Source of the DNA: Nitrospirota bacterium
GTDB lineage: Bacteria; Nitrospirota; Nitrospiria; Nitrospirales; Nitrospiraceae
Direction: 5' to 3'
Assembly (NCBI GenBank): GCA_016207025.1
Contig: JACQQM010000096.1
Span: 1 to 34,500, forward strand
DNA length: 34,500 nucleotides
Of the stretch, positions 22,708 through 32,525 are shown in pieces; position 1 is the stretch's first letter; each line of letters opens with the position of its first letter. The notes under the pieces were generated by a model. The model had not been told where the DNA came from. It saw nothing but the letters and a program-made list of their open reading frames with translations, and searched no databases. The position numbers were made by a program, and so were the translations under genes.

Positions 22708-22745
22708 CTGTCAGACAGAATACAGGAATTGTCGGACAATGGCAA
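22708..22745 (-). promoter_or_regulatory. vapBC promoter with two phased operators
   Basis: Minus-strand TTGCCA (22745-22740), 17 bases, TATTCT (22722-22717). Two palindromes share the core TGTC-N-GACA: ATTGTCGGACAAT (22728-22740) in the spacer and CTGTCAGACAG (22708-22718) beyond the -10 box. Their centres are 21 bases apart, two helical turns, as expected for cooperative dimers. Confidence 0.72.
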
Positions 22746-22776
22746 GGGCGCGGGGAAGTTCGTCGGTTTAATTCAG

Positions 22777-22806
22777 TTGACGCAGAGGCCTGTTCTGCCG
22801 TAAGGT
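22777..22806 (+). promoter_or_regulatory. Possible ispH promoter
   Basis: TTGACG (22777-22782), 18 bases, TAAGGT (22801-22806). Moderate match. Confidence 0.45.
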
Positions 22807-22829
22807 GTCACCTGCTTTGCGAGGGAATA

Positions 22830-22856
22830 AGCTGATCGCTGAGGCTGATAGCTGAG
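22830..22856. repeat. Heptamer-like array before ispH
   Basis: AGCTGAT, CGCTGAG, GCTGAT (6), AGCTGAG in a row, 16 bases before the ispH ATG. Same unit length and TGA core as the other arrays, with one unit shortened. Confidence 0.6.
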
Positions 22857-22872
22857 AGCGCATAAGGAAAAT

Positions 22873-23826
22873 ATGAAGATATATCTGGCCAATCCCAGAG
22901 GCTTCTGTGCGGGTGTAGACCGCGCCATCGATATCGTGGAGCTGTCACTCAAGACCTACGGCGCGCCGATCTACGTCCGTCATGAGATTGTGCACAGTCG
23001 TCACGTCGTCAATTCCTTGCGTCAAAAGGGCGCCGTGTTTGTGGAAGAACTCAACGAAGTGCCGGATGGCGCGATTGTCATTTTCAGCGCTCACGGCGTG
23101 GCCAAGGCTGTCTGGGAGGAGGCCAATCGTCGGCATCTGAAGGTCATCGACGCGACCTGCCCCCTGGTGATCAAGGTCCACAACGAAGTCAACCGGGACT
23201 ATAACCTGGACTACGAGCTGATCCTGATCGGCCATGACGGACACCCGGAGGTGATCGGGACCCTGGGGCAGATTCCTGATAAGTTCCATCTGGTCTCGTC
23301 GGTCAGCGACGTCGAGAAGCTGCATGTCGAAAACCCGCATCACCTCTCGTATGTGACACAGACCACGCTCAGCGTGGATGAGTGCCGGGACATCGTAGAA
23401 GCGTTGCACCGACGGTTCCCTGGCATCAAGGGGCCGCATCAGGAAGACATTTGCTATGCGACTCAGAACCGCCAGAATGCGGTGAAGGAGCTGGCCAAGC
23501 TGGTGGATGTCATCCTGGTCATCGGTTCGCCCAACAGCTCGAATTCGAACCGGCTTCGCGAGCTGGCGGAGCGCTGCGGTATTCCCTCATACCTCATCGA
23601 TTCGTCGGCCGATATTAACCCCGACTGGGTCAAGGACGCTCGAGGGGTCGGCATCTCGGCCGGCGCATCCGCACCGGAGGTCCTCGTCACCGAGGTGGTG
23701 GAGTACCTGAAGAGTTACGGCGCGGCTGAAGTGGAAGAGTTGACGGTCATCGAGGAAGATGTTGAATTCCTGCTGCCGAAGGAACTGGTGGGCATCAAAT
23801 CACTTTCCCAGAGTTCGAGCGTCTAG
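22873..23826 (+). CDS. ispH: 4-hydroxy-3-methylbut-2-enyl diphosphate reductase
   Basis: 317 aa, ATG with AAGGAA upstream. Last step of the MEP pathway: reduces HMBPP to IPP and DMAPP using a [4Fe-4S] cluster. Cluster cysteines C12 (GFCAGV), C96 (DATCPLV) and C194 (DICYATQ) are present, as are substrate histidines H41 (EIVHS), H74 (SAHGV) and H124 (GHPEV), TQTTLS and the SSNSNRL segment. Supplies precursors for the hopanoid pathway encoded downstream and for quinones. Followed by 204 bases before smc with no recognised signal. Confidence 0.97.
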   Translation: MKIYLANPRGFCAGVDRAIDIVELSLKTYGAPIYVRHEIVHSRHVVNSLRQKGAVFVEELNEVPDGAIVIFSAHGVAKAVWEEANRRHLKVIDATCPLVIKVHNEVNRDYNLDYELILIGHDGHPEVIGTLGQIPDKFHLVSSVSDVEKLHVENPHHLSYVTQTTLSVDECRDIVEALHRRFPGIKGPHQEDICYATQNRQNAVKELAKLVDVILVIGSPNSSNSNRLRELAERCGIPSYLIDSSADINPDWVKDARGVGISAGASAPEVLVTEVVEYLKSYGAAEVEELTVIEEDVEFLLPKELVGIKSLSQSSSV

Positions 23827-24030
23827 ATCCGCCCAACCTGCGTTTCGCTTTTCCCCCTGTTCCGGTTCTCGTGACGCTCTTTTGAGTCCCACCATATCTT
23901 GCGGTCGATAGAGCTCTGCTCCCCCTCCTGGTGTGTTTTTCTTTGCTTTTTACGAAACGCTATGTTACAAGGGCCACCGTTGCCTGACGACGCAGGCAAA
24001 TTCGCGCCGGGACAGACTGGGAGGGTCAGC

Positions 24031-27000
24031 ATGTACCTGAAGTCCTTGGAGCTGACAGGGTTTAAGTCGTTTGCAGAAGCGAAGATTGAATTCCCCACAG
24101 GTATCACGGCAGTGGTGGGGCCGAACGGTACCGGGAAGAGCAATGTGGTGGACGCCCTTCTGTGGGTGCTTGGCGAGCAAAGCACCAAGACCCTGCGCAG
24201 CGAGCGCATGGAGGATGTCATTTTCAACGGGACCGAGATCCGTAAGCCGCTCGGCATGGCTGAAGTCTCGCTGATCATGAGCGGCATCGAGGATCTGAAG
24301 CTGGATGGTATTCCCGCCTTGCCGAATCAACTCAGCGAGTATCACGAGGTGATGGTGACGCGGCGGTTGTATCGGAACGGAGACAGCGAGTACCTGATTA
24401 ACAAGACCCCCTGCAGGCTGAAGGACATCCGGAGCCTGTTCTTGGACACGCGGGCCGGAAGCAGGGGCCACACCGTGATTGAGCAGGGCCGCATCGAACA
24501 GATTTTGAATGCCTCTCCGCAGGATCGTCGTGAGCTGATCGAGGAAACCGCCGGCATCGTCAGGTACAAAAAGCAAAAGGCCGAGGCGCTCCGCAAGTTG
24601 GAGTCCACCCACCACAATCTTCTCCGGGTACGAGACATCATTGCGGAGGTGCGCCGGCAACTCAACTCGCTCGAGCGGCAGGCCCGGCAGGCGCGTCTCT
24701 ATCAGAGCCTCCAGCAGGAGGCCCGGACGCTGGAGATTCGCCTGCTGGCTCGGGAGTACCGCGCACTCCATGGAAGCCACGCGGTGGTCGAGGCCGAGCT
24801 GGCTGTGCTGGGGACGAAAGAGGCAAGCCAGATGGCGGAACACGGACGCCTGAGCTGCGACCTTGAAGAAGCCAGGCTCAGGATGACGGCAGCCGATCAA
24901 TCCGTGCAACGCATCCGGGAAGAGCTGGCCGTCGTGGAGCAGCAGCAGACACAGGCGGTCGCAGCGGTCGAGGTGGAGAGGGGCCGGCTGGGGTTGTACG
25001 AACAGCAGCGCGCCGTCGCCGGGGAGGAGTTGGCGCGTCTCGGCCTTGAACGAGAACAGGCCATCCGGGATATGAGCGAGCTTCGGGCGCGGCTGTCCAA
25101 GGGAGAAACGGACATGACTGAACGGGCGTGCGCCCTCACGGAGCTGGAAGAAGCGGCGCAGCTCCTGGCAGCCCGGCGAACGGCGCTTGGCGAGGAGGAG
25201 GGACAAGCGCGCAGGACGAGCCTGGCCGTCACGGTGCAGGTGACCAACGAAGAGAACGTCTTGACCGGTCTCGATGGTCGGCAGGAAGACGCGCGTCGTC
25301 GGGCTGAGCGGCTGGCTGGGGAGCAGGCCGAGATCGAGGCACAACGGGCCGCCGCATTCGAGCGGCTGCGTGAAGTCGTCCAGAGTCGAGAAGACGGTGA
25401 ACGTCAACAGCGGGAGCTGCAACAACGGCACGAGACAGCCGTGCAGGAAAGCGGGCGCTTGGACGAGCGCCTCCGCGAAGCCGATCGGCTCATCAGCCGT
25501 CAGCAGGAAGAGCTGGCGGCCGTCGATTCAAGGCTGCAGGCTCTGCAGGGGATCATCCGCGAAGAAATGGGCTATGGCCGGGAAGGCGAGAGCGAGGCCG
25601 CATCGCTCCGAGCCGCCTGCAGGGGGGTACGAGAAGCGGTGGCCGAATGGCTGGTCGTGCCGCCGGGGCTGGAGCGAGCGATTGAGGCGGTCCTGGGCGA
25701 GCGAATGCGCGCGTGGCTGGTGGAGGGCCCGTCCCACGCGCGTCCGGCGATCGAGTTTTTGAAAACCAGAGGACTCGGACGCGGAGCCTTTGTGCCGGTG
25801 CGCCCCCGGTGGGTGGCCGAATCTGTCGGTCGTCATGCGGACGGATGGTGGCCGGGGCTGAAAGGCACGCCGGGGGTAGTGGGGCGCGTCCGCGACCTCG
25901 TGCGTGCGTCGAGTGAGCCGCAGGATCCCCTGGCCTGCTTGTTCGACAGGGTGGTGATCGTGGAGACACTCGACGTGGCCGTCAGGCTGTGGGAGCTGGG
26001 CCTGTGGTCGGCTCCGGAAGGGCCGACGCTGGTCACCCTGGAAGGCGAGGTTCTTGATGCCGCCGGTATCATCACGGGAGGAACCACCGGCGAGTCCGGC
26101 GGTCTGCTTCAGCGTCGACGGGAGATCCAGGAACTGGAACTAAAGCGGAGGGCCTTGGCCGACGCCATCGAAGACCTGCGGCGAAACCGAGAGCGGTTGT
26201 CGGTCGAGAGCGAAGCCAGTCAAGCCGACGGGCAACGCCTTGACGAGACCATCCGCGAAGCGGAGATGCGGGCGCTCGCGTTCGCGAAGGACGAGACCAA
26301 CCTGGGGCAGGATGTGGAAGAACTGGACCGGCGCATCGAAACCATCCGGACCGAGCGGTTGGCGGGAGAAGAAGAACGAACCCGAATCGAAGGGGAGATT
26401 GAGTCTGCTCGGGAACGGCTGTCCCGGGCCGTCGAAGAGAAATCGGGTGGGGAGGCTCGCCTGGCGGAGCTGAGCCACGCGCTTCTTGGGATGGAAGAGG
26501 AGACCTGCACGCTCCAGCAACGGATGTTGGAGGCCCGCCTGGCGGTCGCAGAGCTCCGGGCGAGCCTGGAACACGGCAAGGCGGACTTGGCGCGGCTCGT
26601 CAGGGCGCAAGAAGAGCGGGGCGCCCGGGCCAATGCCCTCGACCAGCACATCACCTCTCTCACGGAGGCTGTCCGGCAGAGCCAGGCTGAGCAGGACCGC
26701 AATCAGGCCCTGTTTCGGGAATTGGAGCGCCGCGCCGCTCAGATCCGTGGCGAATTCGTCTCGGCTCAAGCAGCGCAAGCTCGGGATGTCGAGGCCTCCA
26801 GACAGATCGAAAGGGACCTTGAGACGGTTCGGGACGCCTTGGAGTCAAGTCGGTCGACACGCACGGCGGTTGAAGTCCGCCGAGCCGAACTCAAAACCCA
26901 GCTCACCACGCTGGAAAGCACGCTGACGGGGACCTATCAACTTTCGGTCGCCGACGCGCTGGCACAGGGGCCAGAAAAGGAAGAAACCGCAGAGAATGGC

Positions 27001-27699
27001 CCTCCGGAAGAGATGTCGCTTGAGATCCGCGACCGGCTTCAGAAACTGCGCGATCGACTCGCGCGGATGGGGGCGGTCAATCTGGCCGCGATCGAAGAGC
27101 ACCGGGAGCTGGAGGAACGGCACCGCTTTCTGACCACGCAGGAAGAGGATCTGTCCAATTCCATTCACTCGTTGAAAGAGATCATCAGCAAAATCAACCG
27201 GACCACGAAACAAATGTTCCTGGACACCTTCAACGAGCTTCAGCAAAAATTCGGGGAGGTGTTTACTCGGTTTTTCCCCGGAGGACGGGCTGAACTGGTT
27301 CTCACCGAGCCGGAGGAAGGACCGGAGCCGGGACAGGGTACGAGTCCGGAACCGGGCCTGGACGTGGTGGCCCAGCCGCCGGGCAAGCGCCTCAAAAGCA
27401 TCGCGATGCTCTCGGGCGGGGAGAAAACGCTGACGGCGATGGCGCTCATCTTCGCCAGTTTTTTGATCCGACCGACGCCCTTCTGCATCCTGGACGAGAT
27501 CGACGCCCCCTTGGATGAGGAAAATATCGGGCGGTTTACCGGCGTCCTCCGAGAGCTGTCCGAAGGAGCCCAGTTCGTCGTGATCACGCATAACAAACGC
27601 ACGATGGCCATGGCGGATTCGCTCTTCGGCGTAACGATGGAAGAGCCGGGTGTCTCGAAGCTGGTGTCCGTGCGTTTGGCTGATCTCCAGCCGGCATGA
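24031..27699 (+). CDS. smc: Chromosome segregation ATPase SMC
   Basis: 1222 aa from ATG 24031, preceded by GGGAGGG; the 44-codon upstream extension (from 23899) lacks family similarity. Walker A GPNGTGKS at 30-37; long coiled coils about 170-510 and 700-1030, rich in E, R, Q and A; hinge about 520-690 (RAAIEFLKTRGLGRGAFVPV-like region ending GIITGG); signature LSGGEKTLTAM at 1127; Walker B FCILDEIDAPLD near 1151. The protein forms V-shaped dimers that, with ScpA/ScpB, organise the nucleoid; those partners are not in the window. Length is slightly above the usual 1150-1200. A Gly/Pro/Glu-rich insert (about 1090-1110) precedes the signature motif. Confidence 0.97.
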   Translation: MYLKSLELTGFKSFAEAKIEFPTGITAVVGPNGTGKSNVVDALLWVLGEQSTKTLRSERMEDVIFNGTEIRKPLGMAEVSLIMSGIEDLKLDGIPALPNQLSEYHEVMVTRRLYRNGDSEYLINKTPCRLKDIRSLFLDTRAGSRGHTVIEQGRIEQILNASPQDRRELIEETAGIVRYKKQKAEALRKLESTHHNLLRVRDIIAEVRRQLNSLERQARQARLYQSLQQEARTLEIRLLAREYRALHGSHAVVEAELAVLGTKEASQMAEHGRLSCDLEEARLRMTAADQSVQRIREELAVVEQQQTQAVAAVEVERGRLGLYEQQRAVAGEELARLGLEREQAIRDMSELRARLSKGETDMTERACALTELEEAAQLLAARRTALGEEEGQARRTSLAVTVQVTNEENVLTGLDGRQEDARRRAERLAGEQAEIEAQRAAAFERLREVVQSREDGERQQRELQQRHETAVQESGRLDERLREADRLISRQQEELAAVDSRLQALQGIIREEMGYGREGESEAASLRAACRGVREAVAEWLVVPPGLERAIEAVLGERMRAWLVEGPSHARPAIEFLKTRGLGRGAFVPVRPRWVAESVGRHADGWWPGLKGTPGVVGRVRDLVRASSEPQDPLACLFDRVVIVETLDVAVRLWELGLWSAPEGPTLVTLEGEVLDAAGIITGGTTGESGGLLQRRREIQELELKRRALADAIEDLRRNRERLSVESEASQADGQRLDETIREAEMRALAFAKDETNLGQDVEELDRRIETIRTERLAGEEERTRIEGEIESARERLSRAVEEKSGGEARLAELSHALLGMEEETCTLQQRMLEARLAVAELRASLEHGKADLARLVRAQEERGARANALDQHITSLTEAVRQSQAEQDRNQALFRELERRAAQIRGEFVSAQAAQARDVEASRQIERDLETVRDALESSRSTRTAVEVRRAELKTQLTTLESTLTGTYQLSVADALAQGPEKEETAENGPPEEMSLEIRDRLQKLRDRLARMGAVNLAAIEEHRELEERHRFLTTQEEDLSNSIHSLKEIISKINRTTKQMFLDTFNELQQKFGEVFTRFFPGGRAELVLTEPEEGPEPGQGTSPEPGLDVVAQPPGKRLKSIAMLSGGEKTLTAMALIFASFLIRPTPFCILDEIDAPLDEENIGRFTGVLRELSEGAQFVVITHNKRTMAMADSLFGVTMEEPGVSKLVSVRLADLQPA

Positions 27700-27765
27700 C
27701 AAGGCTGCGAGCCCTTGGGGCACGAAAAATAAGACGGTAGTTCAAGGGCTTACCCCCTCGGCAGC

Positions 27766-27794
27766 TTGACAGACGGGGGTCGCTTTGCTATAAG
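27766..27794 (+). promoter_or_regulatory. shc promoter
   Basis: TTGACA (27766-27771), 17 bases, TATAAG (27789-27794). Close to consensus, about 100 bases before the shc start. Likely drives shc-hpnG and perhaps the mla genes. Confidence 0.75.
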
Positions 27795-27902
27795 TGGTCC
27801 CCATGAAATTTTTCCTGGCCGGCCAGTTGCGTCCTGCCATTGGTAGGCGGGTGTCTCCTCCCTCGGCACTTTCCTTCGTCGCCAGGTGACCAAAAGGACA
27901 GC

Positions 27903-30080
27903 ATGAAGCTTCTGAAGAGCCTGATTACTCGTCTGTCCGATAGCCTGCTTGCGTCCGTCCCGAACCGGCTCAGGGGTGGGCCTCAGACAAAACCCTCACC
28001 TGCCCTCCGGCTGGTTTCCCACAACCCGCATCCGGTGGCGCAACCGGACTCCTCCACGCGCCGAGCGGTCGGTCACTCGATCGGCCAGTCAGAGTCCATC
28101 GATGACGCCATTCACCGCAGCCAGACCTGGCTGCTGGAACGGCAACACCCTCAGGAAGGCTACTGGGTCGCCGAGCTGGAAGCCGATACGACCCTGACGT
28201 CCGAATACCTGATGCTCCGGCGCTTTCTGAACGTGGTGGACCCGGAGCGGGAACGCAAAGCGGTCCGGTATCTCCGAGCCACACAGCTTCCGGACGGCGG
28301 CTGGCCGATCTATTACGGCGGGCCGTCCGAAATCAGCGCCTCGGTCAAAGCGTATTTTGCGCTCAAGCTGGCCGGCGTATCGGCGGATGAACCGTGCATG
28401 GTCCGGGCCCGAGAGGCGATTCTCGCGAAAGGCGGGGTGACGGCGGCCAATGTCTTCACCAAGATCACGCTGGCGCTGTTCGATCAATATGACTGGCGAG
28501 GCATTCCCAGCATGCCGCCCGAAATCATGCTGCTGCCCAAGCGGTTTTATTTCAGCATCTATGCCGTGTCCTACTGGTCCCGGGCGGTCCTGATTCCCCT
28601 GCTGATCGTGTTTTCGCACCGTCCGGTCTGCCGCATTCCGCGCGAACAGGGGATCGAGGAGCTCTATAAGACTCCACGGCATCAGGTGCACTATCGGAAG
28701 GAACCCCCGTTTAAGAAAGACCGCGCCTGGTTGACGTGGCGGAACCTGTTTGTCACGCTGGATGCAGTGCTCAAGGTCTACGATCGCAAGCCGATTCGAG
28801 CGTTCCGGCAGGCAGCGGTCCAAAAGGCGGCGGAGTGGATGCTGGCTCATCTCAAGGGCACCGGCGGACTCGGGGCGATCTATCCGGCGATGGCCAACTC
28901 CCTTGTGGCGTTGCGGTGCTTGGGCTACGGAATTGATCACCCGCTGGTCGTGAAGGCCCTGCGCGAGATCGAAGCGCTGGAAGTCTACGAGGTCATGCCT
29001 AACGGACAAGGGCGGGCCGAAACTCTGCATCTGCAGCCTTGCTTCTCGCCGGTCTGGGATACGTCCCTGTTGATCAATGCGCTGGTGGAAGCGGGGCTGC
29101 CGCAGGACCATTCGGCCTTGCTGAAGGCCGCTGTGTGGCTGCTGTCCTGCCAGACCACCACGGTGGGCGACTGGAAAGTCTCGTCGCCCGACGCCGAGCC
29201 CGGCGGATGGTATTTCCAGTTCGAAAACGAGATGTACCCGGACGTGGACGACTCGGCGGTCGTCCTGATGGCTTTAGCCAAACTGCGCATGACGGATCGT
29301 GAGGCGCAGGGGCAATCGATCGCACGCGGGTATCGGTGGGTGATGGCCATGCAGGGCTCGGACGGCGGGTGGGGTTCCTACGACAAGGACAACAATCGGG
29401 TGGTCTTCAACCTCATTCCGTTTGCCGATCATCGGGCGCTGTTGGATCCGAGCACTGCTGACCTCGCGGGCCGCTGTCTGGAAATGCTGGGGACGTTAGG
29501 TTTTGATCGGCGCCATCCGGCGGTAGGGCCCGCCTTGGAATTTCTCCGACGGGAGCAGGAGGAAGACGGGAGTTGGTATGGGCGCTGGGGCGTCAATTAC
29601 ATCTACGGCACATGGTCGGTCCTGGCCGGCTTGCGGGCGATCGGTGAAGATATGTCCGCGCCCTATGTTCGTAAGGCGGTGGCGTGGTTGGAGTCCAGGC
29701 AAAATCCGGACGGCGGTTGGGGAGAGTCTTGCCTGTCGTATGCGGATCCAGCCGTGGCCGGCAAGGGAGACAGCGCACCATCCCAAACCGCCTGGGCGCT
29801 GCTCGCTTTGCTTTCCGCGGGAGTGTCGGACTCCATCAGTGTCGTCCGGGGGATCAACTACCTGTTGCGGCACCAGCGGGCGGATGGTTCGTGGGAGGAA
29901 ATCAAGCACACCGGAACCGGCTTCCCCCGAGTGTTCTATCTCCGCTATCACTGGTATTGCCAGTACTTTCCGCTCTGGGCGCTGGCCATGTACCGAAACA
30001 TGAGGGCCCGCGGGTGCATGAAGGCTGACGAATTGAGGCGGGTCACTCGTGAGGCGGGAGGGTTCCGTCTGCAGGCCTGA
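27903..30080 (+). CDS. shc: Squalene-hopene cyclase
   Basis: 725 aa from ATG 27903 (AAAGGA upstream; the longer frame from 27840 is rejected). Converts squalene to hopene/diplopterol, the first committed hopanoid step, at the cytoplasmic membrane. The catalytic DXDD motif is at 447-450 (YPDVDDSAVV; serine where threonine is more common). QW-type repeats are visible, e.g. QLPDGGW, QGSDGGWGSYD, EEDGSWYGRWG, QNPDGGWGES and RADGSW. The N-terminal 60 or so residues are a low-complexity extension before the conserved domain. hpnG follows on the same strand. Confidence 0.97.
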   Translation: MKLLKSLITRLSDSLLASVPNRLRGGPQTKPSPALRLVSHNPHPVAQPDSSTRRAVGHSIGQSESIDDAIHRSQTWLLERQHPQEGYWVAELEADTTLTSEYLMLRRFLNVVDPERERKAVRYLRATQLPDGGWPIYYGGPSEISASVKAYFALKLAGVSADEPCMVRAREAILAKGGVTAANVFTKITLALFDQYDWRGIPSMPPEIMLLPKRFYFSIYAVSYWSRAVLIPLLIVFSHRPVCRIPREQGIEELYKTPRHQVHYRKEPPFKKDRAWLTWRNLFVTLDAVLKVYDRKPIRAFRQAAVQKAAEWMLAHLKGTGGLGAIYPAMANSLVALRCLGYGIDHPLVVKALREIEALEVYEVMPNGQGRAETLHLQPCFSPVWDTSLLINALVEAGLPQDHSALLKAAVWLLSCQTTTVGDWKVSSPDAEPGGWYFQFENEMYPDVDDSAVVLMALAKLRMTDREAQGQSIARGYRWVMAMQGSDGGWGSYDKDNNRVVFNLIPFADHRALLDPSTADLAGRCLEMLGTLGFDRRHPAVGPALEFLRREQEEDGSWYGRWGVNYIYGTWSVLAGLRAIGEDMSAPYVRKAVAWLESRQNPDGGWGESCLSYADPAVAGKGDSAPSQTAWALLALLSAGVSDSISVVRGINYLLRHQRADGSWEEIKHTGTGFPRVFYLRYHWYCQYFPLWALAMYRNMRARGCMKADELRRVTREAGGFRLQA

Positions 30081-30167
30081 TGGTCTCGTCCCGCCTGTGT
30101 GCCGGACCCTCTGCTTTGCGGATGATGAGCTGGTCAGGCAGCCGGGCGGGTCCCCGCTTGGCGGGTG

Positions 30168-30917
30168 ATGAAACAGGTTGGGATCTTCACGGCAACCCGA
30201 TGGGAGTTGGATCCCATCTGCCGAGCCATCCAGGTTGAGGAGCAGCAACGCGTCGGGCAATTCCGCCGTGTCATCGGGCGCCGAGGGAATTGCCGACTGT
30301 ATGTGTTCCAGACTGGTGTAGGGACCGCGAAGGCCGGAGCGGTCTGCCGCGAGGTCTTGGCCGATCGGCCCCTGGACCTTGCAGTCTCTTCCGGCTTCGC
30401 CTGTGCCCTTACAGCCTCCCATATCGGCGACCTGCTGATCGGCACGGAGGTCCTCATGCATGAGGGCTCGGCGGACTCTCCCGGCCTCGGCGGGGTGCTT
30501 CCCTGCGCCGCTGCGTTCAACGCGGTGGCGATCCGTGCAGGGCAGGAAGCAGGCGTCACGGCACGCGCAGGACGGTTCATCACGGTCTCGCGCATTCTCT
30601 GGCGCGCAGAAGACAAGCGCCGGATCGCGACCGAGACCGGCGCCATCGGTCTTGATATGGAAAGCGCTGCCGTGGGCGCCGCGACGGTCGAGCGACAGAT
30701 CCCGTTCCTGGTCCTCCGTACCGTGTCCGATCTGTTGGACGAAGATCTTCCGCTCGATTTCAACCTGTTTCTGAGCCAGGCCGGCTGGCTCCGTGGCGCG
30801 CTCAGGTGTCTCGCTCGGCCGTCCAGCTTGTTTGGTCTGAACCGTCTTCGTGTCCAGAGCGCGCTGGCCTCCGAGCGGATGACCCGATTCTTTGAGAGGT
30901 TTCTGGATGCTCTGTAG
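30168..30917 (+). CDS. hpnG: Hopanoid-associated phosphorylase HpnG
   Basis: 249 aa from ATG 30168, directly preceded by an in-frame GTG. Member of the nucleoside phosphorylase superfamily: start VGIFTATRWELDPI, VFQTGVGTAKAGAV, and the purine-binding GLDMESAAVG. HpnG removes adenine from adenosylhopane on the way to bacteriohopanetetrol and related side chains. It lies 87 bases behind shc, which distinguishes it from MTA/SAH nucleosidase relatives. Other hpn genes (for example hpnH) are not in the window. Confidence 0.9.
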   Translation: MKQVGIFTATRWELDPICRAIQVEEQQRVGQFRRVIGRRGNCRLYVFQTGVGTAKAGAVCREVLADRPLDLAVSSGFACALTASHIGDLLIGTEVLMHEGSADSPGLGGVLPCAAAFNAVAIRAGQEAGVTARAGRFITVSRILWRAEDKRRIATETGAIGLDMESAAVGAATVERQIPFLVLRTVSDLLDEDLPLDFNLFLSQAGWLRGALRCLARPSSLFGLNRLRVQSALASERMTRFFERFLDAL

Positions 30918-30932
30918 GATGCATGCCGGCTC

Positions 30933-31733
30933 TTGGATGAGCGCGTCGCGGTCTCGCGTGTGTTGACTGCGTTCGTCGAACGACTCGGCCGCGCCACTCT
31001 CTTCCTGATCCGGGAGATGGGGCGCATGCTCATCTTCATGCTGTCCACGTTCGCGTGGCTGGCCCGGCCGCCCCTTCGTCCCTTTCAAATCCTCAAACAA
31101 CTCCATTTCATCGGCTATAAGTCCACATTCGTGGTGGTCCTGACCGCGGCTTTCACCGGGATGGTGCTGGGCCTGCAAATCTACTACACGCTCCGGAAGT
31201 TCGGGTCGGAGGCGGTTTTGGGCTCCGTGGTCGCGCTGAGCATGATTCGGGAGTTGGGGCCGGTGTTGGCTGCGCTGATGGTGACGGCGCGTGCCGGCTC
31301 GGCCATGACGGCCGAGATCGGCATCATGCGCATTACCGAGCAGATCGATGCGCTGGACACCATGGCCGTCAATCCTCTGCAGTACCTGATCGCCCCCAAG
31401 TTCGTGGCTGGACTGATCGGGGTGCCCCTGCTGGTCGCGATCTTCGATGTGGTCGGGATCTACGGCGGTTACCTGGTCGGCGTGGATCTGCTGGGAGCCA
31501 ACCCCGGGTCGTATTGGAGTTCCATTGAATCTGCTGTGGAGTGGAAGGATGTATATGGTGGTATCTTGAAGTCGATCAGTTTTGGGCTGATCGTCAGTTG
31601 GGTCTGCTGCTACAAAGGCTATAACACACGGATGAGCGCGGAGGGGCTGGGAACGGCCACAACGGAGGCCGTCGTGCTGTCGTCGGTGCTCATCCTCATT
31701 TGGGATTATTTTCTGACCTCGGTGCTCCTTTAG
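30933..31733 (+). CDS. mlaE: MlaE-type ABC lipid transporter permease
   Basis: 266 aa from TTG 30933; GTG 30960 is an alternative start, and neither has a good ribosome site. About five to six membrane segments. Conserved MlaE stretches: FIGYKSTFVVVLTAAFTGMV, IRELGPVLAALMVTARAGSA, MTAEIGIMRITEQIDALDTM and the late CYKGYNTRMSAEGLGTATTE. Inner-membrane permease of the Mla/MCE phospholipid transport system. First of four adjacent mla genes, 15 bases after hpnG, suggesting one transcript linking hopanoid making with outer-membrane lipid handling. Confidence 0.95.
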   Translation: MDERVAVSRVLTAFVERLGRATLFLIREMGRMLIFMLSTFAWLARPPLRPFQILKQLHFIGYKSTFVVVLTAAFTGMVLGLQIYYTLRKFGSEAVLGSVVALSMIRELGPVLAALMVTARAGSAMTAEIGIMRITEQIDALDTMAVNPLQYLIAPKFVAGLIGVPLLVAIFDVVGIYGGYLVGVDLLGANPGSYWSSIESAVEWKDVYGGILKSISFGLIVSWVCCYKGYNTRMSAEGLGTATTEAVVLSSVLILIWDYFLTSVLL

Positions 31734-31759
31734 GCAGGCGGGGACAAGCGGTCTGACCG

Positions 31760-32509
31760 ATGGCCATGATTAAACTGGCTGGAGTGGAGAAGACGCTCGG
31801 CGGGCAACCGGTGTTGTGCGGGGTGGACCTGACGATTCCGGCCGGGAAGCTGACGACCATCATCGGAGGGAGCGGCGAGGGCAAGAGCGTCCTGCTCAAG
31901 CACATCATCGGCCTGCTGCAGCCGGACCGCGGCGAGGTCTGGGTGGACGGGATTGAAATCTCGCGCTTGCGGGGCAAAGCGCTCAACGAGGTGCGCAAGC
32001 GGTTTGCCATGCTCTTTCAGGGTGCAGCTCTGTTCGATTCCCTGACCGTTTTTGAGAACGTGGCCTTTCCGCTCCGGGAGAAGTTGAGGCTCCCGGAGAC
32101 CGAGGTGGTCGGACGGGTCGAGGAAAAGCTGGCGCAGGTGGGCCTGGCCGGCATGGGCCATAAATATCCGGCCGAACTGAGCGGCGGCATGAAGAAGCGG
32201 GCCGGGTTGGCGCGCGCGCTGGTGATGGAGCCGGAGATCATCCTGTTTGATGAACCGACCACGGGACTGGATCCGCTGATGGCCAAGACCATTCATGATC
32301 TGATCGTGGCCATGCACCGCGCATTCGGCTTCACGGCGGTGATGGTGAGCCATGAGATCCCTGAAATCTTTTCCATTTCGGACTGGGTGGCGATGCTCAA
32401 GGACGGAAAGATCGTGGCGATGGCTCCGTCGGCAGACTTCCAACGAACCACCGACCCCGCCGTTCTCGAGTTCATTGCGGTCGGCGGCATGGTGACGCTC
32501 AAACCCTAA
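31760..32509 (+). CDS. mlaF: MlaF-type ABC transporter ATPase
   Basis: 249 aa. Walker A GGSGEGKS at 36-43, Q loop FQGAALFDSLTV near 86-97, signature LSGGMKKR at 140-147, Walker B ILFDEPTTGLDP at 161-172, H loop SHE. GEGKS and the M after LSGG are typical of MlaF. Energises the MlaE permease from the cytoplasmic side. A second in-frame ATG two codons in (31766) is possible. Between mlaE and mlaD on the same strand. Confidence 0.96.
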   Translation: MAMIKLAGVEKTLGGQPVLCGVDLTIPAGKLTTIIGGSGEGKSVLLKHIIGLLQPDRGEVWVDGIEISRLRGKALNEVRKRFAMLFQGAALFDSLTVFENVAFPLREKLRLPETEVVGRVEEKLAQVGLAGMGHKYPAELSGGMKKRAGLARALVMEPEIILFDEPTTGLDPLMAKTIHDLIVAMHRAFGFTAVMVSHEIPEIFSISDWVAMLKDGKIVAMAPSADFQRTTDPAVLEFIAVGGMVTLKP

Positions 32510-32525
32510 CTGCTGGGGAGCTGAC

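Noticed and set aside
23965-25431. 488-codon open frame antisense to smc
   Set aside because: Leu/Pro-rich shadow of the smc coiled-coil region with no motifs.
29496-31178. 560-codon open frame antisense to shc/hpnG/mlaE
   Set aside because: It spans three well-supported genes on the other strand and is low-complexity; a high-GC shadow frame.
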